Of a stretch of DNA of 64,000 nucleotides, positions 12,487 to 24,600 are shown one piece after another. How positions within the stretch are numbered: position 1 is the stretch's first letter; every line of letters begins with the position of its first letter. Source of the DNA: Artemia franciscana (lineage: Eukaryota > Arthropoda > Branchiopoda > Anostraca > Artemiidae); the NCBI RefSeq assembly GCF_032884065.1, contig NC_088871.1, positions 20,906,755 to 20,970,754 of the forward strand, given 5' to 3'. The notes beneath the pieces were generated by a model. It was not told the origin of the DNA and ran no database searches. It saw nothing but the letters and a program-made list of their open reading frames with translations. The translations under genes and the position numbers were made by a program.

Positions 12487-13372
12487 TTGTTTCACTTAAA
12501 AAGGATGAAAAAGGTCAACAAGATCAGTTGCTTGAATTTGGATTTCCAGAGTAGTGACACTCGCCTTCACAAACTCCTTTCCAGCTCAAGGGCAACCATG
12601 AAGTCTATCAAGAAGTCTTTTGTCAAAACTGACATCTTAGAGAATGATGATGCTTTTTTTATTCCCATGATCTCAGGCTGTTTCAAGGAACTCTCCGAGA
12701 TTCCTTTTGGTCCAAATACCGAAATACACGTGCTGAAATACAAGGATGTGGTACCCTCGAATGATCTCAAACAGTTTAGGTTGAACTGCCTGAACTTCCT
12801 TGTAGAAGTTATCAAACAAATGAGGAAATGATTTGATCATTCTGATTCCACTTTAAAAGCTTTGGGTTGTTTAGACCTAGTGACTGCTTTAGCGAAAAAA
12901 GTTGACACTCTAGTGGGACTGACTGGTCGGTTCAGCAGCTTACTTGGGAAACATGAAGGTGAAGTAGAAAGGTGAAGGAATGTAATAGAGACTCAGTGGA
13001 TCTTGATGAGTGAGCACAGGGATGCGATTACCAGAACAACGGGAACTGAAATGTCTCCTTCGATCTTTTGGAAGACGTTAATGAATACAAAAGACGCTCA
13101 AGGCAAGCCACAGTTCGAAGAGCTGTCCCTTTTCATGCTAAATCTGTGTACTCTTCCGTATTCCAGTGCAGCTGCAGAAAGTCAATTTTCAGTTCTATAA
13201 AATATAAAAACGAAACTCAGGAACAGTCTACTTCTCGACACGATAGACTCACTGATGCATGCAAAGCAGCTGGTCTCTCGTACCTCAGGGACCGTACACG
13301 ACTGGGAAATTCCTTCCGATATGCGGAAGAATTTTATGGCCAGGTACAAGGAGAAAGAAGAAGAGACCAATG
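12487..13372 (+). pseudogene. hAT-A transposase remnant, C-terminal part
   Basis: Open segments follow in one general order: a 114-residue frame (12487-12831) ending NFLVEVIKQMRK, a stop, more coding-like sequence with LKALGCLDLVTAL, and a segment from 13003. That last segment contains the hAT dimerisation signature FEELSLFMLNL followed by SSAAAESQFSVL. A stop falls directly after it, and the downstream sequence is still recognisable (KTKLRNSLLLDTIDSLM). Several stops break it. The role, when whole, would be cut-and-paste transposition through a DDE/RNase H-fold domain; dimerisation uses the visible C-terminal part. It is non-functional as it stands. Confidence 0.8.
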
Positions 13373-14195
13373 AGCCGTAGATATAGCCTGGGTCAAATAT
13401 ACTTGAAGTTCTGGGGAGGGGGTCTGTGTGTGAGAGGTTATCAAGTTGTTCAGTGCTTATATATCTGATATTCATCTGTAATTTTTAGTACAAATATGCG
13501 ATTGATTTTGGCTTACATTTTTCTTCGGCCTCTAGGTCCATTAGAGGTACGATTGTAACCATTAAGACAGGAAGACGGCTTAGTAGTATTGTTGGTTCAA
13601 GCTAAGCTTCAATGAGGGCACAATTAACCACAGACAAGTTGATAGACAGATAGTTGGAACTGTTTTTTCTGGGAACTCCGATTGCCGAGTCAAAGTGATA
13701 TACTGTACAAGAGAAGAAAAGTAGACACAAAGCATGTTAAAACAAAAAGAATCGTTGTCAGGCGTTATACTTGATTTTTACGAATTTCTTATCGATTGAA
13801 TCCAGGTCTCAGACAAGTTTTATGCTCGCAAACTAAAAAGCTCAAACGCACCTACTGTGGTCTTGTATTTTTCCATTTTCGAAGGTATCAACTAAAGCTT
13901 AGCCGGTTACGATTACGACATCATGCGAAAAGTCTTTAATTTACTGTCGGAATTGATTGTCCCTAAAACTTTTATAAATGTAAACTTGCCTCGTTGGCCG
14001 CCCAGACACAAATTCATAGTGTGTAACATTAATTTAATCGACTGTTCCTATTACTTTCATGACGTCATAAAAACGTCTCGATCCAAGATAATAGTTTAAG
14101 GTTAAGTTTACTCCTTTTTGAACTGATTTGGAAAAGATTATATATTCAAAACTCTAAATAAAGATTTGACAATTAAATATGATACCACTTGTAGC

Positions 14196-14279
14196 AAAAA
14201 ATATGACACATTTTGTGACACACTAAGGAATCTGAGATGACACAAAAAGCACATTTTCGGAAAAAAATATGACACACTC
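14196..14279. promoter_or_regulatory. Subterminal TGACACA array, right side of hAT-A
   Basis: Four copies of TGACACA lie within about 110 bp of the right terminus, matching the motif of the left array. The left side carries more copies. Confidence 0.6.
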
Positions 14280-14303
14280 CTTAAAAAAAATTTGGCAGTC
14301 CTG

Positions 14304-14311
14304 GTGAACAT
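14304..14311 (+). repeat. Target-site duplication of hAT-A, right
   Basis: GTGAACAT directly follows the right inverted terminus ending GGCAGTCCTG. Confidence 0.85.
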
Positions 14312-14475
14312 CTTAAACCGGATTTACTCTCACAAAGTTTTAATAAAACAAGAATGCATTCGAGGTAAATACTCCTACTTTGCGTCGGCCCATTCATTTA
14401 GTGTTCAGCAAGGTTAATTTGCCGTCGAAATTTTTTTGGATAGATTCAGATGCCAATATTATGCAAAGTGAGTAA

Positions 14476-15237
14476 TTAAAGGAGTTTTATGTGGTAGTAT
14501 ATTTCTACAGTCTATTTTTTCTTGGAGTTCAATTACTATTTTGTATAACGGGAGGAAAGAGGAAGAAGGAAAAATGTGACGAATTTTTTCTCGCATCCAG
14601 TCCTATTGAAGGAATCTCATTGAAATCACTAGCTGATAGTTTGAGTCTAGTTTTACAGACTGTTAAAGAAAATTCAACTACGTTAAATGAGCTGAATGTT
14701 AATTTTAAAGGATTAGATCAAAGGATTTCTAAGATCGAAGAATCTGTATTAGAATCGAAATTGGAGGTGGAAGGTATTAAGCCTAAAGTGATCAGCCTTG
14801 AGGTAGAAACCAATGATTTGAAGAGCCACATTTCTGTGCTGGTTGATGAAAATTCTTTACTGAAATCGCAGTTATCTAACCTAAAGCATACAATGATGAA
14901 GTTGGAAAGTAAAGAAACTGATAAAAATATTCTAGTATGGAACGTGACAGCAATTGATACTGTAAACGCTAAAGCGATTTTCGATAGTATAATTTCGTCA
15001 TGCCTTGGAATCCATGAGGTACCCAAATACACGATAGCTGATGTTAAGCCTGAAAAAAAGCTGATAAAGATTATCATGGAGAACAGGGAGCTGAAAGTGG
15101 CAGTTCTAAAACAGGCTCGAAATCTTCGTGGAAAAACTATCATGGGCAATCAGAATGTTTTTTTATCCGATGATTCTCCCCCGTCTGTTCGAGAAGTTCG
15201 AAAAAAAACTTTTAGCTATCCGAACCAGTATTCGTGA
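14476..15237 (+). pseudogene. LINE ORF1-type protein, N-terminus missing
   Basis: The frame opens after a stop at 14473 and has no ATG before a long coding stretch, so the N-terminus is lost or altered. Residues about 45-150 form a heptad-rich coiled coil (for example ISKIEESVLESKLEVEG). A folded part follows, with DKNILVWNV, and then KKLIKIIMENRELKVAVLK. This layout of coiled coil plus RRM-like or C-terminal nucleic-acid-binding region is that of ORF1 proteins of non-LTR retrotransposons, which trimerise on element RNA. The expected ending (LLAIRTSIREKNRF) lies in another frame, so a shift in an A-run near 15205 truncates it. A LINE endonuclease frame follows at 16043. Confidence 0.7.
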
Positions 15238-15299
15238 AAAAAACAGGTTTTGAGACTTGGATTGCGAGATCCATACCACCATCTCTATGTATTCGTCGC

Positions 15300-16030
15300 C
15301 TTAAGGAAGGGCCAGTGGAAATGTTTTTTTTTTTTATGAAATCCCACCAGATATTAGTAGCCTGATTCAAACACAACGACAGCGAAGGCAAGGAAATGGC
15401 CGAGGCAATTCTATGGACTGGAATACATGACTGAATATTTTTTTTTCTTTTTTTGTTTAGTGAGTTTGTGGAAGCCCGGACACTTTTTGTGTTTTGATAG
15501 GAAAAAAGTATTGCTTGAATTATTTGTTGAGTTAGTTTGGTCCGATGAAATAAAAATAGTAATAGTGACTTATATAATGGTATCTTCTGCTACAACAAAT
15601 ATTGTGTCTTTTTTATTGTATTGCAATTTGTTTTTTTTATTGTATTGCTATTTGTTTTTTTTTTTGCACCAACAGTATAGAATTAGAACAAACCCATTTA
15701 CTGTGAGTTTTAGTGCTTTTACTTTTCAATGGGAGAGGCATGGGGGAGGAGTACTCCTTGGTGTGAGGTCAATGCATGATAATGGTTTGGGTGATATTAT
15801 TATTATTATGATTATGAATGAATGGTTTATATTACCAGTGCTGATTATTTGTTTATTTCTTAGTTTTTCCTTGTTTCTTTTTTCTTCTCTTTCCCTGTTT
15901 TTTCTTATTTATTCTTACCTTGATTTTATTATCATTATTTATCCATACCTTGATTATATTATTTTTTACTCTTCTTTCCTTATATTTTTCCTTATACCTG
16001 TGGTCTGGTGGGCGTGGTCGTGGGGCGGAA
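15300..16030 (+). other. T-rich spacer between LINE ORF1 and endonuclease frame
   Basis: Long T-runs and TTATTA simple sequence dominate. A 207-codon frame here is almost entirely Phe, Leu, Ile and Tyr, as expected from T-rich DNA, and is not taken as a gene. It may be expanded inter-ORF sequence of the LINE. Confidence 0.4.
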
Positions 16031-16042
16031 CTGCCATCCACC

Positions 16043-16531
16043 ATGAGTAAATCGACGATTTCTGTTAGTGGCCAGGCTGGTATCAACTCTTTGGGGGATC
16101 GTTTACTTGATTTACAAAATAATCCTTTAGATATTGAAAATATAATTAATAATTCAATTGGAATTAGAAATCACATGAATATGGATTCTAACTCGGCTTT
16201 TAAAAGTAAGTATGTTTCGCAATTAAATAGTTCTGCCTCCTCTAAACGAGATGATATTTTCTCTGTGTTTCATCTTAACATTCAGGGACTCTGCTCGTCT
16301 TTTGATGAGCTGAAACTGATCGTTAATGATGGAACTCCTGATGTTATAGGATTATGTGAAACTTTCCTGGATTCAAAAAAGGATATCCTTCTAGATATTC
16401 CAGGATATAGGATGGAGAGGCTGAATAGGAAACAGATGGCGAGAGGTGGCCTTATGCTTTATATTGCTGATCTTCTTGCATATAATGTCCGAAATGATTT
16501 GAGCAGAAATAAGGAAGGTCAAAGTTTGTTA
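16043..16531 (+). pseudogene. LINE ORF2, endonuclease domain start only
   Basis: I chose the ATG at 16043 because it sits in a strong context, CCACCATGA, and the residues after it look natural, unlike the T-rich run before. After about 75 residues the APE-type endonuclease begins: FSVFHLNIQGLCSSF (catalytic Asn region), DVIGLCETFL (catalytic Glu), then GYRMERLNRK and RGGLMLYI. The frame is cut at about 16531 by an inverted R1 fragment. The rest of the endonuclease and the reverse transcriptase are not found further along. It would nick target DNA for target-primed reverse transcription; this copy cannot. Confidence 0.85.
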
Positions 16532-17172
16532 CTTGCAGCCCCTCCTACGGGGACTGCAGGGGAGTAAGTCGTCCCCAAAGACATAGTTATTAGGTTTTTC
16601 GACTATGGTGAATAAACTGGCTATCTCAGAATTTTGATCCGGTGACTTCGGGGAAAAAATGAGCGTGGGAGGGGCCTAAGGCCCTACAATTTTTTGGTCA
16701 CTTAAAAAGGGCACTAGAACTTTTAATTTCCGTTAGAATGAGCCCTTTCGCGACATTCTAGGACCACTGAGTCGGTACGATCACCCCTAGGAAAAAAAAA
16801 CAAAAAAAAACAAATAAACACGCATCCGTGATTTGTCTTCTGGCAAAAAATGCGAAATTCCACATTTTTGTAGATAGGGGCTTGAAACTGCTACAGTAGG
16901 GTTCTTTGATACGCTGAATCTGACGGTGTGATTTTCGTTAAGATCGTATGACTTTTAGGGGGTGTTTCCCCCTATTTTCTAAAATGAGGCAAATTTTCTC
17001 AGGCTCGTAACTTTTGATGGGTAAGACTAATCTTGATGAAACATATATTTAAAATCAGCATTAAAATGCGATTCTTTTGATTTTACTATTGGTATCAAGT
17101 TACATTTAGAGTTTCGGTTACTATTGAGCCGGGTCGCTCCTTACTATAGTTCGTTACCACGAACTGTTTGAT
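16532..17172 (-). repeat. R1 repeat, left-end fragment in reverse orientation (copy 2)
   Basis: The reverse complement matches R1 copy 1 from its terminal hairpin (here at 17147-17166, one end pair lost) through the central GC-rich part, then stops abruptly at the junction with the LINE endonuclease frame. It lacks the palindromic right-hand modules. Confidence 0.85.
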
Positions 17173-17365
17173 CAAAAGGAAGAAAATTGAGAAATAGAGT
17201 TTAATTCCGTTGTTAGATTTAACCACTAATTTTATAGATAAAATTAATCAGATAATGGTTATCAGATGGTTATGGTTATCAGATAATCAGATAATTAAAC
17301 AGATAATGGTTCAGTAAAAAAAAAACTTTTAAAATGGGTTGATAAGGTTTATTGAGATAGCTTTT

Positions 17366-19052
17366 ATCAAACAATTCATGGTAACGAACTGTAGTAAGGA
17401 GAAACCCGGCTCAATAGTAAAACGAAACTCTAAAAAACGGAATTTTGATGCTAAAAGATACATCAAAAGAATCGTATTTTCACGCTGATTCTAAATATAT
17501 AAGTTTCATTCAAATTTAGTTTTTGTCATCAAAAGTTACGAGCCTGAGAAAATTTGCCTTATTTAGGAAAATAGGCGGAAACACCCGCTAAAAATCATAG
17601 AATCTTAAATCACACCATCGTAATCGGCGTATCAGAGAAACCTATATCAAAAATTTCAAACTCCTATCTACAAAAATGTGGAATTTCGCATTTTTTGCCA
17701 GAAGACAAATCACGGGTGCGTGTTTATTTGTTTGTTTGTTTTTGTTTTTTTTTCCCAGGGGTCATCGTATCGACCGAATGGTCCTAGAATGTCGCAAGAA
17801 AGATCATTCTAACGTAAATTAAAAGTTCTAGTGCCCTTTTTAAGTGACCAAAAAAATTGGAGGGCACCTAGGCCCCCTCCCACGCTCATTTTTTCCCAAA
17901 GTCAACGGATCAAAATTTTGAGATAGCCATTTTGTTCCGCAGAGTCAAAAACCATAATAACTATGTCTTTAGGAATGACTTACTCCCCCACAATCCCTGG
18001 GGGAGGGGCTGCAAGTTACAAACTTTGACCAGTGTTTACATACAGTAATGGTTATTGGGAAGTGTACAGACGTTTTCAGAAGGATTTTTTTTGGTTTGGG
18101 GGGGGGGGTTGAGGGGAGGGGGCTACGTGGGAGGATCTTTCCTTGGAGGAATATATCACGGGGGAAGAAAAATTCAATGAAAAGGGCGCAGGATTTTCTA
18201 GCATTACTATAAAAAAAACAATGAAAAAATAAACATGAAAGCGTTTTTTCAATTGAAAGTAAGGAGTAGCATTGAAACTTGAAACGAACAGAGATTATTA
18301 CGCATATGAGGGGTTCTAAAAATACTAAAGAGCGAGGTATTTAGGAGGAGATAAATAGCTCGCTCTTTATGCTAAAGTATTTTTAGTAATTTCAAATATT
18401 TATTCTACGGCCTTTCTGATTCAGGGGCCATTCTTAAAGAATTGGAACAAAACTTACGATTTAGTGTAAAGAGCGAGGTATTAACGAGGTTGCAAACCCC
18501 CTCATATACATAATAAAAATATAAGAATATAAAAGTTTGTTACGTAAGTTAATTCTAAAGTTACGTACATTTTTTTACTAATAAAAACGTTCTTTAAAAA
18601 TTAAAAGTTCTAGTTGCCTTTTTAAGTAACCAAAAATTGGAGGGTATCTAGGCCTCCTTCCTCACCCCTTATTTCTCAAAATCGTTTGATCAAAACTAAG
18701 AGAAAGCCATTTAGCCAAAAAAGAATTAATATACAAATTTCATTTTAATAATTTATGTGCGGAGAGCCAAAATCAAACATGCATTAATTCAAAAACGTTC
18801 AGAAATTAAATAAAAAAACTAGTTTTTTAACTGAAAGTAAGGAGCGACATTAAAACTTAAAACGCACAGAAATTACTCCGTATATGACATGGGGTGTCCC
18901 CTCCGCAATCCCTCGCTCTTTACGCTAAAGTTTGACTCTTTGCCACAATTCTACATTTTTAAAAAATTAAAAGCTTTAGCGTAAAGAGCGAGGGATTGCG
19001 GAGGGGACAACCCATTTCATATACGGAGTAATTTCTGTGCGTTTTAAGTATA
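17366..19052 (+). repeat. R1 repeat, long copy 3
   Basis: It opens with ATCAAACAATTCATGG and the terminal hairpin (17372-17391, two pairs disrupted) and follows copy 1 throughout. The first palindromic module lies near 18245-18520. The long right-hand inverted repeat has arms near 18797-18930 and 18970-19052, with the right arm truncated. It stands tail-out beside copy 2, separated by 193 bp of AT-rich sequence, so the two R1 left ends face each other. Confidence 0.85.
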
Positions 19053-19074
19053 CGAAAATGCTAATACTCACGGG

Positions 19075-19241
19075 AGCAGGCGTTTACCCCCTCCAGAAAA
19101 TAATCCCCGCGGAAGATATCACCGGAAAATATCCCCATCCCTGCGGACCCCCCCTCTTCCCAGAAAATTCCCCCTTATTAGCAAATACCTACTATTAGCA
19201 AGAGTCACTCCTTACTTACAGTTTGTTGCCACGAAATGTTT
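19075..19241 (-). repeat. G/C-tract segment plus inverted R1 terminus
   Basis: C-rich minisatellite-like sequence (19080-19170) is followed by the reverse complement of the R1 opening: CTCCTTAC, then a decayed hairpin at 19219-19238. It is either a separate truncated R1 copy or the true far end of a larger composite element starting at 17366. Confidence 0.6.
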
Positions 19242-20370
19242 AATATATAAGAAATAAATGTAAAACCTAATATTTCAATTTAAACGTCAACGAAAACCAA
19301 TTCCCTTATAACACTTTGCTTCCTTTCTTAGGAGATTTTTTGACATTACTGAAGATACCCCCCCACCCCCACCCCACGCAACCTATCCACCTTTGGTGCC
19401 GGTAAGAATATGAATCTAATCTTTTATTTCTCAAAATAAACACTTCTTTGAAGTAAGAAAGAAGCTATTACTCGTCGGTGCCTGTAAGGCTTAATCCAAA
19501 TGAAGAAAAGTTAGAGAAAAATTTATACCTTCCACCCCCACCTCGTATTCAGGCCCTTTTTACTGTATATCTGAAAGCTCAGGGGAAGTCATAAAATTTG
19601 GGAGTAAAGTACAATCTTTGAAGAAATGGGAATATGTTCGAAAGAAATTTAATATAACACATAAATTTCTATTTGAGAAAAAACAAAATATAGACCTTTT
19701 TGAGCACAAAAGATCTTTTGTTGTATTCTCATTTTTTAGAGTTTATTCGATGACAAAAAAAATCAGATTTTCAGAGTTTTGGAAAATCTCATTGTTTTTG
19801 CTGTTTTCTTAAGGTGGTGCTGATAAGCTTTAATTTCGAAGCAATTTTTCAAACCTCTCTATAAACAGTGATTTATTTTACTCAAGAGAGGTTTTCAAAA
19901 TATCGTCGTTTCCTACCATAAGGTGACGTTATCAGCGTGACCTTTAAAAGAGTATTAAAATACAGTTCACAGACCTAAACAGTCGAGAGCATTGCTCCTT
20001 TTATGGAACAATCCGTATTTGGAAAAATATAGAACATAACGCAAAATGTTTAATCTATTTTTTTTAAATCAAATTAATGCCTAAATACTAGTTTTGAAAC
20101 ACCACTAATAACTTAGAGGCCGAAAATCGAAACAAAAGTTTTCGTTTTATTTTTATTTGAACCGTGATAATTGAAATAAAGTGTTATGACTGAAAAACGA
20201 TTAAAAACTTTTATTAAGACAGTGAAGTTTGTAAGAAAAAACAAACCAGTTCTATATAATAGACGGAAATCTGTGTGGCCTCAGAAATTACTTAAAATCA
20301 TCATTAAAGATTTCTAAAAAATTCAACCGACAGAAATACGCCGAAGCGGTTTTTTCAGGTTGCGTAAGAC
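19242..20370. other. No recognised gene
   Basis: AT-rich sequence without a recognisable domain or transposon end. A 64-codon frame at 19618 is Phe/Lys-rich and looks like chance. Confidence 0.4.
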
Positions 20371-20378
20371 TTCGTAGC
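20371..20378 (+). repeat. Target-site duplication of hAT-B, left
   Basis: TTCGTAGC directly precedes the left terminus; the same octamer occurs at 24742-24749. Confidence 0.9.
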
Positions 20379-22297
20379 CAGGGCTTCCACTTCTAGGGAG
20401 ATTACCCTATTTTAGGGGAAAATCACTTCTTTTAGGGACACTTATTTTGAATCTAGGGATTCAGGGAAATCTGGGGTAAAGTAAGGGTTTTTAGGGATCT
20501 TCAGGGAAAATTCGAATTTTTCAAACAAAGGCTGACAAATTCTTATAGATTGCAGATTATGGTCAGTCTTCTTGAAAATACTTATGCCGCAGCACTGGCT
20601 TATACTGCAAAGATCAGCGCGAAATTTCAAAAAAAAGCTAAAGCGTGAAATGACATTCATTAGGAAGGGACGACTTTAATCCCTTGGATTTTCATTCATT
20701 AGGTATTTAGTAATTTAGTTTAGGTAGCCTAGTATTTAGTTTATTTTTAAGCAATGCCTTTGATTGGGTGTAAACTGCCCAACATAAAGAGTATTGGTTG
20801 GGCAGCAATTGTAGAATAGGAGCATGCGACCTATGCACTTAGCACTAGGGATTCTTTCAATCTGCTGGTGACCTCTTTTTCCCGTGGTAATCTATCTGCA
20901 AATCAACAGGGAACTATCCAAATAAAGCACCAGCTGCCTTAGCCGGGAGCCTGGGCAGCACCAGCTGCCCATGGAGATGACCTTAGGTCGATGGGTGAAA
21001 GGTCAGAAACTGTAATTTTTCAATTCTAAAATTTTCTTTCAGTTTTATACATTCCCTTCTATGATTGTACAGTCCAGTTAAAGCACATCTGACCTCTTTA
21101 GGAGTAAAAAAGAAAAATCAATTCTGCTACTTAAAAAATTAATATTTTAATTGATTTTGTGACTACATCAATTTTAAACAGGTCAAAAGGGCTTAAATTT
21201 AATTATGAAGTAAGAAAATATGATTTAAACCATGAAAGAACAGTTTTTGACTTGATAATTGGCAGGCGTTGATGTTTCATCATGACACAAAATGTCACTC
21301 TCCATTGCTTAACTAAAAAAACAAGGCTCCAGCTACAATCTGATCATAGAAGAAAGTATACAAGACATTTACGGAAGTTGAAAGACTTATTTCTACCAAG
21401 TACGGTCCTGAAAGACACTGACCTAAGGTCACCCTCCTATACAACATGTGCAGACTGTGTCAAAATTTAGGGACAGATGCTGGTGTTGGTGCAAACTGTG
21501 GCTTTTTTGCAGAAAAGTTGCAATTCATACTGTCTATAAAGGACCCTGCATTCTGTTAAAACTAGCTGTGAGTACCCTTATTTTTAATCTAATGATTCAC
21601 ATAATAATATTTAGTCTAGTCTTTTGTTCATGTCCATTTGCCTGCCACTTGCCATTTGGAATCATGTAAAATCTACTGTTTCACCTTGGACTGCAGCAAT
21701 GTGAAGGTAGCAAATTAAAGTATTTTGTTAAGCTAGGTTTACAGAGAAACTTCTTTTGTGTTGTTTTTGCTTAGGTTAGTCCCTCCTAGGTTAGAAGACA
21801 TCAAAACAAAGCTCTTCTAGTGAAGAAGTGGGTCACAAATTTCTTTCCATTTAAAGTGGTGTTCCAAATCTGAAGATACTTTACTTTGATACTTACTTTA
21901 TTAATAAAGACAATTTAACTCTTTACTATTTACATCTACTGCACTAATGGAAAAACCTACGTTTTTGCTGGCGTGCAGTAGTAAAGGTTAACCATTTTCT
22001 AAACCAACCAACAAACAACATAATAAATAATTAATTATCATTTATCAAGCTGGGCATACTTCGTTTTGATTTTTGCAAACTAGTGCAATGCAACCATTGC
22101 AAATTTTCGGTCCATCCGTACTCCATACTGCAAACTTAAATTATACATGAGGTAATTTAACTTAATTGAGGATATGCACCTTAATGCCCATGAGCATAGT
22201 TTAGCATGATCTAGTTATTGTGTACCCTTGTACAAGTAATTATAGAAATAGACTAGTTTTGATCACTAATAAAACACTTTTTCTTGAGATCATTGAC

Positions 22298-24462
22298 ATG
22301 CAAAATTCGTCTGAAAGCAAGTGTACTGACTCAGAGGAAGATAATCTTCAAATTGCATCTAGTCCCGAAAGACGACTGGATGACGAAGATGATGATGTTC
22401 CTGAAGTTCACCTCCTGGTGACTTCTCCAAAAAAAAGCAGGGTTCAGGGCAGAATTCCCAAAAGAAAACATTCGAGCAAAAGTTTGTTGACAAGTGGCTT
22501 CAGTTACCAATGCGTAAAAATTGGATAGAAAATGTGTCAAACAAGTCAAAGAAAAAGACTTATGTACCATACTGTAAGTTCTGTTTGAAGTATGTGTATT
22601 GTGGGAACTCAGAGTTGACGAAGCATGCCCTGACCAAGCAGCATATAAAAGCAAGCAGTGAAATCGAGACGAAGTCTGGCAGCATTGAAAAACTTCTGAC
22701 TGTAGGCAGTCATTCCAAAGAAATTGAACAGCGCATCTGCATATTTTTGGCAGAACATAATCTGCCATTACGTCTTGCAGACAGCTTGATTCATTTCCTC
22801 AGAAAATTATTTCCCAAAGACCAGGCCTTGGCAGGGGTCACATTGGGTAAACAGAAAGCTACAAATATTTTGCGACAGAATTTTTCGTTGGTGCTACAGA
22901 ACCAGTTAGTCGAGTTGCTCAAAACCACTTTTTTCTCTGTGATAATTGACGAAACCACTGATCGTACTATTGATAAACAGCTAGCTATCATGGTTGTATT
23001 TTTTAGCGAGAAAGATCTAAAACTTCATGTCGAAGTATTGGATATGGTTAAGTGTAGTGATGGATCGGCTGAGGGCCTGACTAACCGCATCAAGCAAGTC
23101 ATTGAAGAAAACTCGATTCCCTGGCAAAATATTGTTGGATTTTGTGCAGATACAAGTAACGTCATGTTTGGAGCCAAAAGATCTGCTTCAACCCTTATGA
23201 AAGCCATGGTGCCACACATCTTGAATGTGAAATGCTCATGCCATCTTATTCACTTATGCTCGTCATATGCATGCTTGTCACTTCCCAAGATACTCGAAGA
23301 CTTGGCGTGAAATATCTATGCCCACTTTTCCAGAAGCGCTTCCAGGCGAGAGAAGTTCGACGAATTTCAGGAGTTCTTCCGATGCGAAGCACACCGAATT
23401 CTTGCTCCGGGACACACCCGTTGGTTATCCCTTCAGGCCTGTGTGAAGAGGCTTATTGAGCAACGGGTTGCACTTATTCAGTATTTCGTAGAAACCACGT
23501 TTGAAGACCCAACTGCAACAAATGACCTTATCTTGTCGACATTACAAAGCAAGTTGACAAAGCCATACCTTGAATTCATGGACTACTCTCTTGGCCTCTC
23601 CAACGAATTCAATACAGTTTTTCAATCCGAACTCCCACTTCTTCACTCCCTGAAGCTTAGTGTCAGCAAACTTGTGAATGATGTTGCGTCTAACTTCATG
23701 AAATTGGACTATATTCGCAATGTTGGTTCGTTTACTGAACTGGATCCTTACCTTTCAAGTGATTACCTGCCTTTAAACCAGACATATGTGGGAATAGCTG
23801 CAACCGATTCCATGCAAGAACTGGAGGATGCTCAACAGCCAAGTGATAACATTGACCTTTTTTACCAGTCGTGTCGAAACTACTATATAGTCCTTATCAA
23901 GCAGATCAAAGACCGGTTCAAGTTTGGAGACGAAATTTATGACATTTTGGCTTTAGTTGAACCAAGGAATGCAAGAAATTTGAACCCAAAATCTCTAAGG
24001 CCACTATTTGTCAGATTTCCTGTTCTAACAGAAAAGTGTTCCCTCCAGAAAACGGACGTAGAATGGAGGTCACAGGCAATGACTGATGTCACTGAGCTTC
24101 ATTTGGGAGATGCCCAAGTTGAAGACCTGTCAGTTGAACAATACTGGAAGAAAATACTTGGTCTGAAGACTCGCAGTGGCGAAATCAAGTACCCGGAACT
24201 GCGGAAGTGCATTTCGCTGATATTCTCGTTACCTTTTAGCAACGTTCCAGCTGAACGTTTGTTCAGCCTCCTGAAATTGATCAAAACAGACATGAGAAAT
24301 AATCTCGAAAATGTCACCCTAGTCTCACTGATCCGAGTCAATTACTGGTTGAAAAACGAAGATAAAACTTCATCAACTGTCAGTATACCGAAAGCTGTCG
24401 CTGGCTTCAAGACGAAGGCAAACGCTACGTGCGATGAAGTGCTGGAGATGACACTTGTTTGA
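22298..24462 (+). pseudogene. hAT-B transposase, almost full length, two breaks
   Basis: The ATG at 22298 starts an acidic N-terminal segment. A BED-type zinc finger follows near 22565-22650 (PYCKFCLKYVYC, then H-x7-H). The RNase H-fold catalytic region shows SVIIDETTD near 22935 and GFCADTSNVMFG near 23150. The C-terminal hAT dimerisation region runs from YPELRKCISLIFSLPFSN through VPAERLFSLLK to LIRVNYWLKNE. Total length is about 720 codons, normal for a BED-hAT transposase. One frameshift near 22465 and one in-frame TGA at 23308-23310 break it. The DNA past the TGA reads on in the same frame. It would excise and reinsert the element; as it stands it is inactive unless read through. Confidence 0.9.
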
Positions 24463-24600
24463 ACTTTTTTATGTATTCTCGTTAGTGTAAAGATGTTATC
24501 ATTATCTGAAGTAAAAAGATCTCAGTTTGAACTTTTGTATGTATTCTCGATAGTGTAAGAGATGTTATATGTTATCATTATCTGAAGTAAAAAGATCTCA
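24457..24600 (+). repeat. 68-bp tandem duplication at the transposase stop codon
   Basis: Two copies of a unit beginning GTTTGAACTTTT and ending AAAAAGATCTCA lie end to end, starting at 24457 and 24525. The first copy overlaps the last transposase codons and the TGA. Confidence 0.8.

Larger units (their letters stand above)
11738..14303 (+). mobile_element. hAT-A, a DNA transposon with both ends and target duplication
   Basis: The ends are defined by sequence. An 8-bp direct repeat GTGAACAT occurs at 11730-11737 and again at 14304-14311, directly outside inverted termini CTAGGCTGCCAAATT and (complement) CAGGACTGCCAAATT. An 8-bp duplication and C(A)GG..TGCCAAA-type ends are typical of hAT elements. 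The interior carries a decayed hAT transposase C-terminus (12487-13372) and arrays of a TGACACA motif inside both ends. The element is 2566 bp, shorter than autonomous hATs, and the N-terminal zinc finger and first catalytic region are not visible, so it is a deleted copy. Confidence 0.88.

Noticed and set aside
14718-15149. 143-codon minus-strand frame
   Set aside because: It is a shadow of the LINE ORF1 coding stretch.
15427-16050. 207-codon frame rich in Phe, Leu and Ile, resembling a membrane protein
   Set aside because: Its composition is explained by T-runs and TTA simple repeats between two LINE frames.
22331-22768. 145-codon minus-strand frame
   Set aside because: It is a shadow of the hAT-B transposase on the + strand.
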